Of a stretch of 5,663 nt of DNA, positions 5,317-5,663 are shown piece after piece (within the stretch, counting starts at the first letter, position 1; the number at the start of each line of letters is the position of its first letter). This DNA is from Planctomycetota bacterium (GTDB taxonomy: Bacteria; Planctomycetota; Phycisphaerae; UBA1845; PWPN01), in assembly GCA_016209665.1 (NCBI GenBank), contig JACQVT010000311.1:1-5663 (forward strand), in the 5' to 3' direction. Both the position numbers and the translations under genes were made by a program. Under the pieces are notes generated by a model. That model was not told where the DNA came from. It saw only the letters and a list, made by a program, of their open reading frames with translations, and did not search any database.

Positions 5317-5663
5317 TCAAGGATTACAGACGGTATATCTCCAAGCTGATTTCCTCAACCGGATCGCGGCCAGCCCGGCAAGGGCCAGCAGGCTCAGGCC
5401 CGCCGGCTCGGGGACCGGATCGCTGTACTGGTACAATTGGGCGTTGGTCGCGCCGATGAAGAGCTGATCACCCAGGATGGCGAGGCTACGAGAGGTGATG
5501 GGGGCGGTGGCGAGGGTGTGCCAGTCGACCAAGTTGTCGGTCCATTTCACCACCACGCCCTGGAGCTGGACCCAGCTTCCCGGAATGAGGACGAACTCGG
5601 GGATCAGCCCATACATCCTGTCGCCGACAATCTTGTAGTCGTAGAACTGGTCCAGGAGGGTCC
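5317..5663 (-). CDS. PEP-CTERM sorting-signal protein (C-terminal part only)
   Basis: The frame enters from beyond base 5663 and ends at the TGA 5319-5317, giving 114 visible residues. The Met codon at 5616 is probably internal, since the frame is open upstream to the edge. The visible body looks beta-rich (for example RSLAILGDQLFIGATN followed by YQYSD, like a propeller or Kelch-style blade), but the family cannot be named from this part. The C-terminus is a PEP-CTERM signal: VPEP (within 5415-5401), hydrophobic GLSLLALAGLAAI (5400-5362), then RLRK (5361-5350). This signal is recognised by an exosortase for sorting to the outer envelope or extracellular matrix; no exosortase gene is in the window. 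Unusually, ten more residues (SAWRYTVCNP) follow the basic cluster. The gene converges on the pilin-like gene with a 10-base gap. Confidence 0.85.
   Translation of the reverse strand, partial: TLLDQFYDYKIVGDRMYGLIPEFVLIPGSWVQLQGVVVKWTDNLVDWHTLATAPITSRSLAILGDQLFIGATNAQLYQYSDPVPEPAGLSLLALAGLAAIRLRKSAWRYTVCNP

Overview
The window looks like chromosomal DNA from a GC-rich planctomycete (Planctomycetota, possibly Phycisphaerae; this is inferred from gene content, not from a marker gene). Three features point there: a SUMF1-type domain followed by a dockerin-like pair of Asp-rich EF-hand loops with the VDxxDF / CLSG wording common in that phylum, a prepilin-type protein with the RAFTLVE signal and a C-terminal FLDGHVE motif, and a PEP-CTERM sorting tail. 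I see no rRNA, tRNA, CRISPR array, transposase or phage gene.

Layout. Bases 1-2267 (minus strand) hold two coupled genes. A 466-residue exported SUMF1/dockerin-like protein comes first (867-2267), and its stop codon overlaps the GTG start of an FG-GAP repeat protein (870 to beyond base 1, so its C-terminus is missing). A 532-bp divergent intergenic region (2268-2799) follows. It holds a TATAAT-type box for the minus-strand pair, a hairpin-forming segment that resembles a dispersed planctomycete repeat, and a small hairpin ahead of the next gene. Bases 2800-4035 (plus strand) encode a Tat-exported aldo/keto reductase with a C-terminal double [4Fe-4S] ferredoxin-like domain; the usual catalytic His position appears to be Gln. 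A 266-bp gap (4036-4301) carries a strong 10-bp hairpin. Bases 4302-5306 (plus strand) encode a type IV pilin-like / pseudopilin-like protein. Ten bases further on, and convergent with it, is the 3' end of a PEP-CTERM protein (5317 to beyond base 5663, minus strand), whose N-terminus lies outside the window.

How they fit. Only the first two genes are clearly an operon. All five products carry an export or surface-anchoring signal, but of four or five different kinds (Sec or lipoprotein, Sec, Tat, prepilin peptidase, PEP-CTERM/exosortase), so this is a stretch of envelope and secreted proteins rather than one pathway. I did not find convincing evidence of a new multi-gene system. The observations most worth following up are the GNRA-capped repeat hairpin at 2555-2574, the His-to-Gln change in the exported Fe-S aldo/keto reductase, and the strictly 55-residue repeat of the FG-GAP protein.
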